64,000 nt of DNA from Gracilimonas mengyeensis (lineage in GTDB: Bacteria; Bacteroidota; Rhodothermia; Balneolales; Balneolaceae). A model generated the notes under the pieces. That model did not search any database. It was given only the letters and a program-made list of their open reading frames with translations, and had not been told where the DNA came from. This document shows, piece after piece, positions 34,010-43,905 of the stretch; position 1 is the first letter of the stretch, and each line of letters opens with the position of its first letter. The DNA is taken from the NCBI RefSeq assembly GCF_900182705.1, contig NZ_FXTP01000013.1:1-64000 (forward strand), in the 5' to 3' direction. Position numbers and translations under genes: made by a program.

Positions 34010-35857
34010 ATGACGGACGAATCATCCCCTAAAGTATCGGTTGAAGAGAAGGTAGCCAATCTGCCTACTTCGCCTGGCGTGTATATTTATAAAGATGCCA
34101 ATGACAGCGTGCTCTACGTAGGTAAAGCAAAGCGACTCCGAAACCGGGTACGTTCTTATTTCCAGGAATCACGGCCTGTTGACGGGCGCATCAAAACCAT
34201 GGTTTCCAAGATAGACGACCTGGAAGTGGTGGTTACAGATTCCGAAGCGGAAGCATTGATCCTTGAGAACAACCTGATTAAGCAGTACGAGCCCCGGTAT
34301 AACATCATGTACCGGGATGACAAGTCGTATCCCTACATCTGCATCACAAACGAAGACAAGCCCCGTGTTTTCCCAACACGCACCGTTATCAAAGATAAGA
34401 GCAAGTACTTTGGTCCTTATGACAATGTAGGTGCGATGAAACGCATGCTGGAAACCATCCGCAAAGCTTTTGGCCTGTGCACCTGTGCCGTATCACAAAA
34501 AACCATTGACAAAACACGGGGTGTACCCAAATGGCATTCCTGTTTTGATGATTACCTGGAAAACTGTTCAGGCGATTGGGATACAGAGGTATATCAGGCA
34601 ACAATAGCCAAAGTAGAACGCATGCTGAATGGCCAGACCGATACCTTGCTCCGGGAGTTAAAAGAAGAGATGCAGATAGCTTCTGATGCATTAGCATTTG
34701 AGGAAGCGGCCCGTTTGAGGGACAGTTTACAGGCGGTAGAACACTACAGCCAGAAAATGAAGATGGTGGTCTCCAAGAAAGTAGACCGCGATGTATTTGC
34801 GATCCGCAAAGATGAGGAAATTGGCGAAGCCTGCGGCGTGCTTTTCAAGGTTCGGGAAGGCAAGATGATTGGGAAGTTCCACCGTTATCTGAAGAATATT
34901 GACGGTTTGGACATGGGTGAGATGCTGCAGTCGTTCGTGGAAGACTACTATACTGGACAGTATACTGCTGCCATTCCTGATGAGGTTTATTTAAGCCATC
35001 CGCTGCCGGAAACTGAGCCACTGGAGCAGTATTTGCAGCAGGAAAGAGGCAAGATAGTACCGGTTAAAGTGCCAAAGATTGGAGAGAAGAAGCAGCTTAT
35101 AAAAATGGCACAAGCCAATGCCAAACTGCATTTGAACGAGCGGGCGCTTGAAAAAGAGAAAGCCGAACGCAGCCGAATTCCCCAGGCCGTAAAAGATTTA
35201 AAAGAGCATCTTAAATTGGATCGCTTACCACGACGCATAGAGTGTTTTGATAACTCAAACCTGCAAGGCACTGATCCGGTGGCCTCAATGGTTTGTTTTG
35301 TGGATGCCAGGCCAAGAAAAAGTGAATACAAACGGTTCAATATAAAAACCGTAGTGGGGCCGGATGACTTTGCTTCCATGAAAGAAGTTTTGAAACGGCG
35401 TTATAAACGGGTGCAGAAGGAAGGCTCACAGATACCCGATTTAATTGTAGTAGATGGAGGTAAAGGACAACTTAGTGCTGCGGTTGAGGCGCTAAAAGAA
35501 ATTGATTTTTACGGAGAATGTGATATTATTGGGCTGGCTAAAAGGTTGGAAGAAGTTTTTTTGCCGGGATATAGAGATCCGATTATGATCCCCAAAAAAT
35601 CATCAGCCTTGAAGTTATTACAGAATGCCCGTGATGAGGCCCATCGTTTTGCCATTACCTTTCACCGTAATAAACGGACTAAAAGGACGGTTAAAACGGA
35701 GTTGAGGCAGATTGACGGGGTAGGAGAGAAGACGGCGCAAAAATTGCTTAAGCAATTTGGTTCCGTTAAAAAGATTAAAGAAGCCGACTTGCAAAGTCTG
35801 CAAAATTCGGTCGGAAAATCTTTAGGAAAAAAAGTGCACAATTATTTTGATTCTTAA
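34010..35857 (+). CDS. uvrC: Excinuclease ABC subunit C
   Basis: The 615-residue protein has the complete UvrC order: a GIY-YIG nuclease domain (residues 15-100, PGVYIYKDANDSVLYVGKAK), a cysteine-containing linker, a UVR motif (LKEEMQIASDALAFEEAARLRD-like, about 210-245), the RNase H-like second nuclease (IECFDNSNLQGTDPVASMV with the catalytic Asp), and a C-terminal helix-hairpin-helix pair (LRQIDGVGEKTAQKLLKQFG). With UvrA and UvrB it makes the two incisions of nucleotide-excision repair. Length is normal. The ATG lies only five bases after a TATCTTAG box, so the leader may be very short. Confidence 0.97.
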   Translation: MTDESSPKVSVEEKVANLPTSPGVYIYKDANDSVLYVGKAKRLRNRVRSYFQESRPVDGRIKTMVSKIDDLEVVVTDSEAEALILENNLIKQYEPRYNIMYRDDKSYPYICITNEDKPRVFPTRTVIKDKSKYFGPYDNVGAMKRMLETIRKAFGLCTCAVSQKTIDKTRGVPKWHSCFDDYLENCSGDWDTEVYQATIAKVERMLNGQTDTLLRELKEEMQIASDALAFEEAARLRDSLQAVEHYSQKMKMVVSKKVDRDVFAIRKDEEIGEACGVLFKVREGKMIGKFHRYLKNIDGLDMGEMLQSFVEDYYTGQYTAAIPDEVYLSHPLPETEPLEQYLQQERGKIVPVKVPKIGEKKQLIKMAQANAKLHLNERALEKEKAERSRIPQAVKDLKEHLKLDRLPRRIECFDNSNLQGTDPVASMVCFVDARPRKSEYKRFNIKTVVGPDDFASMKEVLKRRYKRVQKEGSQIPDLIVVDGGKGQLSAAVEALKEIDFYGECDIIGLAKRLEEVFLPGYRDPIMIPKKSSALKLLQNARDEAHRFAITFHRNKRTKRTVKTELRQIDGVGEKTAQKLLKQFGSVKKIKEADLQSLQNSVGKSLGKKVHNYFDS

Positions 35858-35978
35858 GAGTTAACGCACCGGAATGTATTTAAATTGCATTCTCCGGTTC
35901 ACATTAAAATGTGATAGTTAGCTTGGCTTGGGGATGTTAATATGGCCTCAGGCCGGCAGATGTTGGCTTTAAGAAACG

Positions 35979-36041
35979 CTGTTAACAGGCAGATGGTTAT
36001 TTGAAACAAAAAGAAGAGGTTACAGTTTGATCTGTTAACAG
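35979..36041. promoter_or_regulatory. Twin identical 10-bp palindromes upstream of the ECF sigma gene
   Basis: The perfect palindrome CTGTTAACAG occurs at 35979-35988 and again at 36032-36041. The centres are 53 bases apart, about five DNA turns, so both would face the same side of the helix. The second copy ends 27 bases before the sigma gene start. This is a plausible operator pair for a dimeric regulator. Confidence 0.45.
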
Positions 36042-36068
36042 CATAACCCATAATATGAGGGTAGAAAA

Positions 36069-36710
36069 ATGGAATTATTTAAAAGACACGTTGAGAAACC
36101 AAATTATTCTGAATTGAAGGACAGAGAGCTTGTAAAACTATTCCGCAAAGATGCAGATGAATCTGCCTTTAATGAATTGATGAACCGGCATCAGCAAAAA
36201 ATTTACTCATACATTTATAGTATGGTGATGAATCCTGAAATAGCCAACGATCTGTTTCAGACTACCTTTACCAAGGTCATCACCAAAATGGATGATACCT
36301 ACAACGAACAAGGCAAATGGATTGCCTGGGTGATGCGCATTGCTCATAATGCCACCATCGATTATCTAAGAAAACAAAAAAGATATATCGACGTTAGTGG
36401 GTGGAGTGACGAAGACTCGAACACCGATTATTTCGATCGGATGGAAGACGAAAGCGTTGTGGATGCGGATGAGATCCTAATTGAGGATGAAACCCGTGCC
36501 AGCTTAATGAAACACATCGCTAAACTTCCCGAGGAGCAACGTACTGTAGTTCTGCTAAGGCACTATTATGAAATGCCTTTTAAAGAAATAGCAGAGCTGA
36601 CAGATGTCTCAATAAATACCGCCCTTGGGCGTATGAGATATGCACTCATTAATCTTAGGAAGTATTTTGAGGAAGAACGAGAACAAGAGCAAAAACATGC
36701 ACACGGATGA
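36069..36710 (+). CDS. ECF-type sigma-70 family RNA polymerase sigma factor
   Basis: A 213-residue sigma factor with regions 2 and 4 only. Region 2 spans about residues 30-100 (FNELMNRHQQKIYSYIYSMV, NDLFQTTFTKVI, WVMRIAHNATIDYLRKQKR), and region 4 about 150-205 (LPEEQRTVVLLRHYYEMPFKEIAEL, then a helix-turn-helix DVSINTALGRMRYALINLRKY). A 45-residue acidic linker between them is somewhat long. It would direct RNA polymerase to stress or envelope genes. The next gene overlaps its 3' end and encodes a membrane-spanning anti-sigma-like protein. Two identical palindromes lie in its promoter region. Its target regulon is not visible here. Confidence 0.92.
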   Translation: MELFKRHVEKPNYSELKDRELVKLFRKDADESAFNELMNRHQQKIYSYIYSMVMNPEIANDLFQTTFTKVITKMDDTYNEQGKWIAWVMRIAHNATIDYLRKQKRYIDVSGWSDEDSNTDYFDRMEDESVVDADEILIEDETRASLMKHIAKLPEEQRTVVLLRHYYEMPFKEIAELTDVSINTALGRMRYALINLRKYFEEEREQEQKHAHG

Positions 36711-37260
36711 AAACAAAGCTATCCGTTATCTGATGAAGGAAATGGATCCTTCTGAAGTAATGGAGTTCGAAAAAAAAATACGTGAGGATGAAGATTTATT
36801 GATAGAAGTGGAAAGCCTGAGAGCAACCCAACGGAAGCTCTCAGGACTCCCCAAAAAGAATCCTCCCAAACACATAACCAAAAAAATTGCCTCTGAAGCC
36901 AAACAGCTACAATCTCAAAAAGTAAGAAAATCAAAAACGATAACTCTCTTAGCTAAAAGAGGAGTGGCTGCTGCAGTGCTGTTAGCTGCCTTTTATGGCG
37001 GTTTCCAGTATTATGAAGGTACTTCAGGTTCTGCTACATCTCAGGAAGCTGTACCGGCCTCAGCTACTACGGCGGGCAGTGTTACCCCTTGGGTAGACCG
37101 AAATGAGGTGCTACGGTTTAATGGAACAGAAACGACTGAAGCATCTGCTGAGATGCAACAGGAGTTGAATCGTAGTTTTGAAAAACTGCAGTTAGTCAAT
37201 GATCCAGGTTCTGTTAATGGAACTGGTTCGGGTATTCTTCTTACTGGTTCAACCAACTAA
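36697..37260 (+). CDS. Probable membrane-bound anti-sigma factor
   Basis: The start is taken at the ATG 36697, giving 187 residues; a longer frame beginning at 36640 would lie deep inside the sigma gene. The N-terminal 60 residues (MHTDENKAIRYLMKEMDPSE, then a Glu-rich helix) resemble the soluble anti-sigma domain without the His-x3-Cys-x2-Cys zinc motif. One transmembrane helix lies at about residues 90-108 (VAAAVLLAAFYGGFQYY). The Ser/Thr-rich C terminus would be outside. The 14-base overlap with the sigma gene implies coupled translation and a fixed ratio. The assignment rests on position and topology, since the sequence itself is poorly conserved. Confidence 0.72.
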   Translation: MHTDENKAIRYLMKEMDPSEVMEFEKKIREDEDLLIEVESLRATQRKLSGLPKKNPPKHITKKIASEAKQLQSQKVRKSKTITLLAKRGVAAAVLLAAFYGGFQYYEGTSGSATSQEAVPASATTAGSVTPWVDRNEVLRFNGTETTEASAEMQQELNRSFEKLQLVNDPGSVNGTGSGILLTGSTN

Positions 37261-37400
37261 GCTAATGTAGGGCAATAGTTTGGCCTTTAAATGTGGAAAA
37301 CTTCTGCCAAGAATGTGAATAAGTATTTTTGTATAGCAGAACACCTCGCTTTATATTAGAATTTATATCAACCATACATGAAGTATAAAGCAGGTATTTA

Positions 37401-38198
37401 ATGGGAAAAGTAATCTCAATTGCTAATCAGAAAGGTGGAGTCGGTAAAACTACCACGGCTATAAACTTGGCCGCTAGTTTGGCTGCAATTGAACACCCTA
37501 CTCTGGTAATCGATATCGATCCGCAAAGTAACACAACCAGCGGATTGGGGATTGACTCAAAATCAGTAACGAATTCCGTTTACGAAGTCATGATTGGCAG
37601 TGCCAATATTGATGATACTATTCGTAATACGGAACTCGATTTTCTGGATGTTGTGCCTGCCCATATTAATCTGGTGGGTGCAGAAATTGAGATGATCGAT
37701 CGCGAGGAGCGGGAGCGCATCCTCAGTAAAGCCATAGCTGAAGCCCGAGAAAAATACGATTTTGTAATTATTGATTGTCCGCCTTCACTTGGCTTGCTTA
37801 CCATCAACGCTTTAACAGCCTCAAATTCTATCGTTATTCCCGTACAGTGCGAATATTTTGCACTTGAAGGGCTTGGCCAGCTGTTGAACACCATCAAGAT
37901 TGTACGTCAACACTTAAATCCTGACTTGGATATTGAAGGCGTATTGCTAACCATGTATGATACACGCACACGATTATCCAATCAGGTAGCGGATGAGGTA
38001 AAACGGTATTTTGACGACCGGGTTTTTAAAACCGTAATTGCCCGAAATATTCGCTTGGCAGAGGCTCCGAGTTTTGGAAAACCGGCGCTGCTCTACGATT
38101 CTACAAGTACCGGGGCTAAAAATTACCTGGCGTTATCCAAAGAAATCATCAAGAAGAATAAGAAACTGTTTAAGAACAGTCCCGTTCTAAGCGATTGA
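37401..38198 (+). CDS. parA: Chromosome partitioning ATPase ParA (Soj)
   Basis: The 265-residue protein carries the deviant Walker A motif [15 protein letters not shown] near the N terminus, [14 protein letters not shown] (Walker A'), and [17 protein letters not shown] (Walker B). [13 protein letters not shown] near the C terminus is characteristic of the chromosomal Soj/ParA type. It binds DNA non-specifically as an ATP dimer and moves ParB-bound origins. The parB gene begins 21 bases downstream, so the two form an operon. I saw no canonical parS site (TGTTTCACGTGAAACA) in the window. Confidence 0.96.
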   Translation: MGKVISIANQKGGVGKTTTAINLAASLAAIEHPTLVIDIDPQSNTTSGLGIDSKSVTNSVYEVMIGSANIDDTIRNTELDFLDVVPAHINLVGAEIEMIDREERERILSKAIAEAREKYDFVIIDCPPSLGLLTINALTASNSIVIPVQCEYFALEGLGQLLNTIKIVRQHLNPDLDIEGVLLTMYDTRTRLSNQVADEVKRYFDDRVFKTVIARNIRLAEAPSFGKPALLYDSTSTGAKNYLALSKEIIKKNKKLFKNSPVLSD

Positions 38199-38219
38199 AT
38201 CAAGAAAGAATAGCATATT

Positions 38220-39158
38220 ATGGCAAGTAAGAAAGTTTTAGGCCGTGGATTAGGTGCCTTTTTTCCTGAGTATCAAGAAGAGGGGGGAGGAGAGGCTAAA
38301 GAATCTCCTAAAAAAGAAGGAGTTGAAAAGAATTTTGTTGAGCCCGAAGAACGGGTAAATATTGTACTTGACGTCCCCGTTGATCATATTCGCGCCAATC
38401 CCCATCAACCCAGAAAAGAATTTGATGAAGATAAGCTGGATGAGCTGGGTGCTTCGATTAAGAAACATGGCTTGATTCAGCCTATTACGGTACGGTACAT
38501 CGGCGAAAAGCGATTTGAGCTGATAAGCGGTGAACGACGATTAAGAGCTGCTAAGCTGGCTGGAATCCAAGAAATACCAGCGTACATACGCCAAGCTGAT
38601 GATGAACAAAGCATGGCTTTTGCCTTGATTGAGAACATTCAGCGCGAGCAGTTAAATCCTTTAGAAGTGGCAATGGGTTACAAGCGTTTGCTTGAAGAGT
38701 TTGATTATACCCAAGCTGAAGTGGCCGAGCGTGTTGGTAAGAACAGAACGACTGTGACCAATATGCTTCGCTTGCTCAATTTGCCTGATTTTATTCAAAA
38801 AGCGGTGAAAAGCAATCAAATTTCTATGGGGCACGCACGGGCTCTCATTACTATTGAGGATGAGGAACTGCAGAAAAAAATCCTGGACAAGGTGATTGCG
38901 CAGGGGCTATCGGTTCGACAGATTGAACAGGCTGTTCGCGAATCAACCCAAAAGAAGGAAAGTAAAAGTAAATCAAAGCCCTCAGCCGGAAAGGATCCGA
39001 ATAATCCATTTTACGAAGACATATCTGCCAGATTACGCCGTACTTTTTCAACGAAAGTGAATGTGCAGCCCAAGAAAAAAGGCGGGGAAATCAGAATTGA
39101 ATATTACTCTGAGGATGACCTTGAACGCATACTTGGCATATTTGACTCGATTGACTAG
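38220..39158 (+). CDS. parB: Chromosome partitioning protein ParB
   Basis: A 312-residue ParB. After a variable Lys/Glu-rich N terminus, residues 44-135 form the CTP-binding ParB/Srx domain (VDHIRANPHQPRKEFDE, then LISGERRLRAAKLAGIQEIPAYI with the GERR motif). The helix-turn-helix core is at about 160-215 (YTQAEVAERVGKNRTTVTNMLRLL-like spacing, and SMGHARALI). A Lys/Ser-rich linker and a C-terminal dimerisation domain (about 260-312) finish it. It binds parS, spreads as a CTP-gated clamp, and recruits ParA and SMC. The following gene starts inside its 3' end. Confidence 0.96.
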   Translation: MASKKVLGRGLGAFFPEYQEEGGGEAKESPKKEGVEKNFVEPEERVNIVLDVPVDHIRANPHQPRKEFDEDKLDELGASIKKHGLIQPITVRYIGEKRFELISGERRLRAAKLAGIQEIPAYIRQADDEQSMAFALIENIQREQLNPLEVAMGYKRLLEEFDYTQAEVAERVGKNRTTVTNMLRLLNLPDFIQKAVKSNQISMGHARALITIEDEELQKKILDKVIAQGLSVRQIEQAVRESTQKKESKSKSKPSAGKDPNNPFYEDISARLRRTFSTKVNVQPKKKGGEIRIEYYSEDDLERILGIFDSID

Positions 39159-39756
39159 CCTGAGTTTACTGTTGATGTTCCTATTGAACATCTCCGTATC
39201 TGCTCAGCACAATCTACAACATCAAAGCTTTGTACCTGCTACATTTTCTTCTATTTCTGCTGCTCAGGATTCAATAGAGACCTATCCTGATCCAAAAAAA
39301 GTACTTAAACGCTCGCTTTTTATTCCAGGATGGGGGCAGGTGACCAACAAACAGATTTGGAAAGTACCTATTGTATACGGTCTATTAGGTGGTTTAGCTT
39401 ATTACAGCGTTTACCTTCACAAAAGTTACCATGATTACCGGGCTGCTTATTATAATTCCGTGTATGGAGCGGAGGGAGATTACAAATTTGGGCCCACACC
39501 TTCCTTCATCCCTGACAATGCCAGTACCGATTTACTAAGACAAAACCGAAATTTTTATCGTAACCGGCGGGATTTGGTTTATGTATTTATAGGGTTGTCC
39601 TATGCTCTAAACGCAATTGATGCCTATGTTTTTGCCCATTTAAGGTCTTTTGATGTATCTGATGATTTATCTTTGAAGGCGACTTTGAAACCCAGTATGT
39701 TGGCGGCCAATCAGTATCAACCAATGCCTTCTATTTCATTATCTATAACATTTTAA
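39115..39756 (+). CDS. DUF5683 domain membrane protein
   Basis: I take the ATG at 39115 as start, giving 213 residues and a 44-base overlap with parB; a TTG at 39151 is an alternative that would still keep the signal-like helix (LTSLSLLLMFLLNISVSAQ). The mature part has the DUF5683 signature KVLKRSLFIPGWGQVTNKQIWK, followed by a hydrophobic helix (VYGLLGGLAYYSVYL) and LVYVFIGLSYALNAIDAYVFAHL. This family is found in Bacteroidota and relatives, very often beside parAB, and has no known function. The last 40 residues are beta-prone and end in Phe, as in outer-membrane-targeted proteins. An envelope-associated role is a reasonable guess. Confidence 0.82.
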   Translation: MTLNAYLAYLTRLTSLSLLLMFLLNISVSAQHNLQHQSFVPATFSSISAAQDSIETYPDPKKVLKRSLFIPGWGQVTNKQIWKVPIVYGLLGGLAYYSVYLHKSYHDYRAAYYNSVYGAEGDYKFGPTPSFIPDNASTDLLRQNRNFYRNRRDLVYVFIGLSYALNAIDAYVFAHLRSFDVSDDLSLKATLKPSMLAANQYQPMPSISLSITF

Positions 39757-39762
39757 TTTTTT

Positions 39763-40467
39763 ATGATGTCAGACGAGCAAAGAGAATTTAAGCGCGAGAC
39801 TCCTGCAAATGGTTACGATCGCGATATTTGGAGTATTTTTAAAGTGATGGGTGAATTTGTGGAGGGTTATGATAAGCTCTTTCAAATTGGTCCTTGTATT
39901 TCCATTTTTGGTTCAGCCCGAACAAAGCCGGATAATGAATACTACGAATTGGCTGTAGAAACTGCAGACAAAATCACTAAAAAAGGATTTGGTGTGATTA
40001 CCGGTGGCGGACCGGGAATCATGGAAGCTGCCAATAAAGGCGCAGATATCGGTAAAGGAAAATCGGTAGGTTTAGGCATTAGCTTGCCTTTTGAGCAGGG
40101 CACGAATCAATATGTTGACCCGGATTTCACTATCAATTTTAATTACTTTTTTGTGAGAAAAGTAATGTTTGTTAAATATGCCCAAGGTTTTGTGGTATTT
40201 CCCGGAGGTTTTGGTACTTTAGATGAGCTATTTGAGAGTTTAACCCTTATTCAAACTCGCAAAATTTCACAAATACCTATTATTTTATTTGGCAGTGAAT
40301 ATTGGAAAGGGCTCAAAGAGTGGATGGAAAACACAATGAAAGAGTGGGGAACCATTTCGGATACCGATACCGATTTGTTTCACATCACAGATTCTACCGA
40401 TGAAGCGGTGAAAATTATTTGTGATTTTTATAGTAAAGAGAACCCCATGCCAAATTTCTATTTTTAA
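39763..40467 (+). CDS. LOG-family protein (TIGR00730), nucleotide phosphoribohydrolase-like
   Basis: A 234-residue Rossmann-like protein. Conserved motifs are ISIFGSARTKPDNEYYELA, GVITGGGPGIMEAANKGA, and FPGGFGTLDELFE, the PGGxGTxxE motif of the LOG family (cytokinin riboside 5'-monophosphate phosphoribohydrolases). Bacterial members split nucleoside 5'-monophosphates into base and ribose 5-phosphate, and relatives such as PpnN act in nucleotide salvage during the stringent response. Two ATG codons stand at the start (39763 and 39766). It follows the DUF5683 gene by six bases and is probably cotranscribed with it. Confidence 0.9.
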   Translation: MMSDEQREFKRETPANGYDRDIWSIFKVMGEFVEGYDKLFQIGPCISIFGSARTKPDNEYYELAVETADKITKKGFGVITGGGPGIMEAANKGADIGKGKSVGLGISLPFEQGTNQYVDPDFTINFNYFFVRKVMFVKYAQGFVVFPGGFGTLDELFESLTLIQTRKISQIPIILFGSEYWKGLKEWMENTMKEWGTISDTDTDLFHITDSTDEAVKIICDFYSKENPMPNFYF

Positions 40468-40600
40468 TAGGGAACATGTAGGCTCTCATACAAGTTTAAC
40501 TAGATACTAATTCGGCAAAAAGTAAGTTATTATTTTAAATTCAGTGCCTTTTTTTATTAAATTCGGCGCTGCAACAATCCAACACAAATAAACCAGAGAT

Positions 40601-41635
40601 ATGAAGGCATTCAAAATAAGTACAATTGCGGCTGTTTTAGTGATGATGGCGACCACTGTTTTCGCCCAGACTCAAACAGAGGCAATTAATGCATTTAATA
40701 AAGGCTTAGAGGAGGCGCAGGCAAATAATTACGATGAGGCAATCCGTTTGCTGGAAGACGCGTTAGAAATGGCTAACAAGTTAGGACCCGACGGGGCAGA
40801 CGTGAAAGAGCGCGTTGAAGGCCAGATTCCTACCATTTACTTCCGAAAAGCTGCAAACGAATATAAATCATTTCAACAGAGTAAAAGTCTTGAGGATTTA
40901 GAAACTACCATTGCTGCATTCCAGGAAGCTGGTGAAGTGGCCAATGAGTTTAACAGTGACCAGATCGCCGGTCGTGCACGTGGTATTGTACCACAGTTGT
41001 ATTACCAGGAATCAGTGCTTTATTACAGTCGCGAAGAATTCACACAGGCAGATGAAGCTGTGCAAGAAGCTTTAAACCTGAATTCCAACTATGCCTTGGC
41101 TTACTATCAAAAGGCTAAAATCTTTAAAAAAATTAATGACACCGATGGTGATGGTATCATTGATCAAGGATATGACGAAATGTTACGCTGGTATGATCAG
41201 GCTATAACTAAAGGCCAGGCTACCAATAATGAGGAAGTTGTGCAGAAATCTCGGGATGCCGCTCACGATGAACTATTGGCAGCAGGTTCACGTGCTTCAG
41301 GGAATGATGAGCTTGACTTAGCTTTTGACCTGTTAACTCGTGCAATTGAGTACAATGCCGAATCTTCTGATGCATTCTACCGATTGGCAGAAGCTCACAA
41401 TAAAGCTGGCAATCCAGAGCAGGCCGTAGAAAATGCCAACCGTGCCTTGGAATTTGAATCCGGTGGCCGTACCGACCGAGCTAAAATCTATTATGAATTA
41501 GGTTATGCACATCAGTCGTTGGGGAATAAAGCAGAAGCTTGTGACGCACTTACAAATGCATTGTATGGTTCTTTCAAGTCACCTGCAGAGCATATTATGG
41601 AATATGAATTGAAGTGTGATTCTACTGCTCCCTGA
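40601..41635 (+). CDS. Exported tetratricopeptide-repeat protein
   Basis: A 344-residue protein with a signal peptide (residues 1-22, ending TVFAQ). The mature chain is nearly all alpha-helical repeats. TPR-like units are visible in AINAFNKGLEEAQANNYDEA, ESVLYYSREEFTQADEAVQE, and the last pair SDAFYRLAEAHNKAGNPEQA and YYELGYAHQSLGNKAEACDA. A Gly-Asp-Gly loop (NDTDGDGIIDQGYD, about residues 184-197) interrupts the repeats and looks like a calcium-binding thrombospondin-3-like turn. It probably acts as a periplasmic scaffold; no partner can be named. It has a single-gene layout with a terminator downstream. Confidence 0.82.
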   Translation: MKAFKISTIAAVLVMMATTVFAQTQTEAINAFNKGLEEAQANNYDEAIRLLEDALEMANKLGPDGADVKERVEGQIPTIYFRKAANEYKSFQQSKSLEDLETTIAAFQEAGEVANEFNSDQIAGRARGIVPQLYYQESVLYYSREEFTQADEAVQEALNLNSNYALAYYQKAKIFKKINDTDGDGIIDQGYDEMLRWYDQAITKGQATNNEEVVQKSRDAAHDELLAAGSRASGNDELDLAFDLLTRAIEYNAESSDAFYRLAEAHNKAGNPEQAVENANRALEFESGGRTDRAKIYYELGYAHQSLGNKAEACDALTNALYGSFKSPAEHIMEYELKCDSTAP

Positions 41636-41658
41636 TGCAGGTTAGAAATTTTTGATTT

Positions 41659-41691
41659 AAAAGCCACGCCTAAACGGTTGTGGCTTTTTTT
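41659..41691 (+). terminator. Rho-independent terminator of the TPR-protein gene
   Basis: AAAAGCCAC pairs with GTGGCTTTT around a partly paired 12-base loop, followed by a T run. It lies 23 bases after the stop codon. Confidence 0.85.
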
Positions 41692-41761
41692 ATGAGCAAA
41701 ATTTCCGGCTCTAATGAGCAAAAATTCTCTCTTTTCCCTTTTATCCATAAGTGCCATTCCC

Positions 41762-41769
41762 TATCTTTA
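41762..41769 (+). promoter_or_regulatory. Promoter-like -7 box upstream of transketolase
   Basis: TATCTTTA differs by one base from the TAnnTTTG element of Bacteroidota promoters and lies 46 bases before the tkt start, after the preceding terminator. No TTTG element was seen at the expected upstream distance. Confidence 0.25.
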
Positions 41770-41814
41770 CGCCAGTTTCAGAACATTAAATTTCTCACTT
41801 AATCGAGGTAACAA

Positions 41815-43812
41815 ATGCCAGCTTCAAAGCTTGACCAGCTCTGTGTAAACACAATCCGAACTCTTTCCATGGATGCGGTACAAAAAGCAAATTCCGGCCA
41901 CCCCGGCATGCCAATGGGTATGGCTGACGTAGCTTATGTACTTTGGACAAAATTTTTAAAACATAACCCCAAAAATCCAGATTGGTTTGATCGTGACCGA
42001 TTTATACTGTCTGCAGGGCACGGCTCAATGCTGTTGTATAGCCTTTTGCACCTGACCGGCTACGATGACATGACACTGGAAGAGCTTAAAAACTTCCGTC
42101 AGTTGGGAAGTAAAACTGCCGGCCACCCTGAGTACGGAATGGCTAAAGGTATTGAAACTACAACAGGACCATTAGGACAAGGTTTCGGTACAGGCGTTGG
42201 TGTTGCTATGGCCGAGCATTTTCTGGCTGCCAATTTCAACGATGGAGCCCAAGATATTGTAGATCACTACACCTACGCTATTGTAAGTGATGGTGACTTG
42301 ATGGAAGGAATTTCTCATGAGTCTGCTTCATTGGCTGGACATTTGGGTTTGGGCAAATTGATTTATTTCTATGACTCAAACCGTATCTCTATCGAGGGAT
42401 CAACTGACCTGGCATTTTCAGAGGATATTCCAAAAAGATTTGAGGCATATAACTGGCACGTGGTAGAAATTGATGGCCACAACCATGACGAGATTGTTGC
42501 CGCTACAAAAGAAGCCCAGTCTGTAACCGACAAGCCATCCATCATTGTTTGTAAAACACATATTGGTTTCGGAAGTCCTAATAAGCAGGATACAGCTGGA
42601 TCTCACGGATCCCCATTGGGAGAAGATGAAATTGAACTGACGAAGAAAGAATATGGATGGGATCCCAAGAAGAAGTTCTTCATCCCTGATGAAGCATTAG
42701 AAGTATTCCGTGAAGCAGTAGAGAAAGGTGCTGAAGCCGAAGCAGCCTGGAACGAGAAAGTTGAAGCCTACAAAGAGGAAAATCCTGAAAAAGGGCAATC
42801 CTTTAAAGCATGGATCAATCGCGAAATTTCCTCTTCTCTGGAACAGACACTGCCGGTTTTTGAAGAAGATGAGAAAGGAATGGCTACCCGTGCCGCATCC
42901 GGTAAGGTAATTAATGCCATCAAAGATGTGGTACCGAACTTGTTTGGTGGTTCTGCCGACTTATCACCAAGTACAAAAACCGATATTGACGGTTATGGTT
43001 CTTTCGGTGTAGAAAAAGACACAGGCCGTACGATCCACTTTGGCGTTCGTGAGCACGGAATGGGAGCTGCCGTGAACGGAATGGCCCTTCACTCTGGTGT
43101 TATTCCATTCGGAGCCACATTCTTTGTATTTACCGATTACATGCGTCCGACTATCCGTATTGCCGCACTGATGAAAATGCCATCTATTTTCGTGTTGACT
43201 CACGATAGTATTGGTTTGGGTGAAGACGGACCTACTCACCAGCCCATTGAGCATCTTTCCAGTCTGCGGTCTATGCCAAACATAACTGTGCTGAGACCTG
43301 GCGATGCTAACGAAGTATCTTACGCCTGGAAATCAGCTATTGAAAATACCAATGGACCTACTTTGCTGGTATTAACCCGACAAGGTATGCCTACGCTCCC
43401 AAGAACGGATGCTAACGCTGCATCACTGGTTCAGAAGGGTGGATATGTATATACTGATTCTGAAAAAGAGACACCTGATGCCATTTTAATTGGAACAGGT
43501 TCAGAACTCCACCTTGCCGTGAATGCCAAAGCTCAGCTGAAAGAGAAAGGCGTAGATGCCCGTGTGGTAAGTTTACCAAGCTGGGAACTGTTTGAGAAGC
43601 AAGATGCTGCCTACAAAGAGTCTGTATTGCCTAAGGCTGTTACAAACCGTGTTTCTATTGAAGCCGGTTCTACCTTTGGCTGGGAACGCTATGTAGGAAC
43701 TGAAGGAACAGCCATTGGCGTTGATTCCTTTGGTGAGTCTGGCCCATACGAAGAACTCTACGAGCACTTTGGTATCACAACCGAAGCTATTGTGGAAGCA
43801 GCTTCTAAATAA
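41815..43812 (+). CDS. tkt: Transketolase
   Basis: A full-length 665-residue thiamine-diphosphate enzyme. The N-terminal domain shows [40 protein letters not shown], and the TPP/Mg motif [19 protein letters not shown]. The middle Pyr domain has [18 protein letters not shown] with the catalytic Glu. The C-terminal domain begins near residue 535. It moves two-carbon ketol units between sugar phosphates in the non-oxidative pentose phosphate pathway, feeding ribose-5-phosphate and erythrose-4-phosphate synthesis. A GAGGT ribosome-site-like sequence lies just upstream of the ATG. It is a single gene between two terminators. Confidence 0.97.
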   Translation: MPASKLDQLCVNTIRTLSMDAVQKANSGHPGMPMGMADVAYVLWTKFLKHNPKNPDWFDRDRFILSAGHGSMLLYSLLHLTGYDDMTLEELKNFRQLGSKTAGHPEYGMAKGIETTTGPLGQGFGTGVGVAMAEHFLAANFNDGAQDIVDHYTYAIVSDGDLMEGISHESASLAGHLGLGKLIYFYDSNRISIEGSTDLAFSEDIPKRFEAYNWHVVEIDGHNHDEIVAATKEAQSVTDKPSIIVCKTHIGFGSPNKQDTAGSHGSPLGEDEIELTKKEYGWDPKKKFFIPDEALEVFREAVEKGAEAEAAWNEKVEAYKEENPEKGQSFKAWINREISSSLEQTLPVFEEDEKGMATRAASGKVINAIKDVVPNLFGGSADLSPSTKTDIDGYGSFGVEKDTGRTIHFGVREHGMGAAVNGMALHSGVIPFGATFFVFTDYMRPTIRIAALMKMPSIFVLTHDSIGLGEDGPTHQPIEHLSSLRSMPNITVLRPGDANEVSYAWKSAIENTNGPTLLVLTRQGMPTLPRTDANAASLVQKGGYVYTDSEKETPDAILIGTGSELHLAVNAKAQLKEKGVDARVVSLPSWELFEKQDAAYKESVLPKAVTNRVSIEAGSTFGWERYVGTEGTAIGVDSFGESGPYEELYEHFGITTEAIVEAASK

Positions 43813-43875
43813 AGAAAAGCTTTGCAGAATAGTGAGATTTCATAATCTCACATGCCAATTATTTAGAATTGAAAG

Positions 43876-43900
43876 CCCGGATGAAAATCCGGGTTTTTTT
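43876..43900 (+). terminator. Rho-independent terminator of tkt
   Basis: CCCGGAT and ATCCGGG form a 7-bp stem with a GAAA loop followed by seven T, 63 bases after the tkt stop and just before the end of the convergent phosphatase gene. Confidence 0.88.
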
Positions 43901-43905
43901 ATGAG

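Noticed and set aside
35868-35898. Terminator of uvrC from ACCGGA...TCCGGT
   Set aside because: The stem is short and interrupted and no T tract follows, so it was not listed as a terminator.
36640-36696. Longer start of the anti-sigma gene at 36640
   Set aside because: The extension lies wholly within the sigma coding frame; the ATG at 36697 gives a usual short overlap.
37401-39158. A parS site beside parAB
   Set aside because: I looked for TGTTTCACGTGAAACA or close variants and saw none in the window.
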